A DNA stretch of 22,803 bases from a virus: IMG/VR virus record IMGVR_UViG_3300032893_000280, positions 1-22,803 of that record. The stretch is one strand, 5' to 3'. A model generated the notes under the pieces. It was not told where the DNA came from. It searched no databases and saw only the letters and a list, made by a program, of their open reading frames with translations. Within the stretch, counting starts at the first letter, position 1. Each line of letters opens with the position of its first letter. Positions 22,771 to 22,803 of the stretch are shown piece after piece. The translations under genes were made by a program, and so were the position numbers.

Positions 22771-22803
22771 GATGGTCCTCCGTGGGGTTCGCGGTCGCCT
22801 TTC

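Noticed and set aside
1-22803. CRISPR arrays, tRNA genes, insertion sequences, attachment sites, integrase or toxin-antitoxin genes
   Set aside because: I looked for spaced direct repeats, cloverleaf-like sequence, transposase motifs and terminal repeats and saw none; every stretch longer than about 120 bases is occupied by a supported gene.

Overview
The window is part of the late (virion) gene region of a tailed bacteriophage or prophage. All 25 genes I can support lie on the minus strand, so transcription runs from the right edge (22803) to the left edge (1). Genes are packed with gaps of 0 to about 120 bases. Many junctions are stop/start overlaps (ATGA, GTGA, TTGA, TAGTG), as expected of one long late operon. 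The DNA is GC-rich with G/C-rich third codon positions, which gives many false open frames antisense to real genes. The host cannot be named from this sequence. No integrase, repressor, tRNA, portal, terminase or lysis gene lies in the window, so lytic versus prophage is undecided.

Layout in transcription order. (1) Head, 22770 to 19877: a scaffold-like coiled-coil protein, the major capsid protein, a 237-aa protein with a Cys cluster and coiled coil, and an 89-aa protein. (2) An unusual accessory block, 19868 to 12113: a very large three-domain glycosyltransferase (GT2, TPR-like, GT4, GT4), a 171-aa putative structural protein, two FkbM-type methyltransferases, a 76-aa copy of a fiber N-terminal module, and a 772-aa fiber-like protein with a LamG-like region and a C-terminal SGNH/GDSL esterase. 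(3) Connector, 12107 to 9320: a 165-aa protein, a zinc-ribbon protein, an HK97 gp10-like neck protein, a probable tail terminator carrying a C-terminal IPT/TIG Ig-like domain, and a 161-aa protein. (4) Contractile tail, 9317 to 4269: sheath (Mu gpL-like), tube, tail assembly chaperone with a likely -1 frameshift, and tape measure. (5) Baseplate, 4265 to the left edge: a Mu gpN-like protein with a LysM-like end, a gpP-like hub, a gp45-like spike, a small proline-rich protein, gp46 (GPW/gp25-like) and the N-terminal part of gp47 (baseplate J).

The tail order sheath, tube, chaperone, tape measure, N, P, 45, 46, 47 matches phage Mu, so the virion is predicted to be a myovirus. The accessory block between capsid and connector genes is the most unusual part. 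It brings together enzymes that could build a glycan, methylate it and remove ester groups, next to a surface fiber. My inference is a virion-glycosylation or receptor-processing cassette. Regulatory structure includes an intrinsic terminator between the chaperone and tape-measure genes, a CCCTTTA slippery site in the chaperone gene, and a pair of related hairpins placed directly at the TAG stops of two tail genes.
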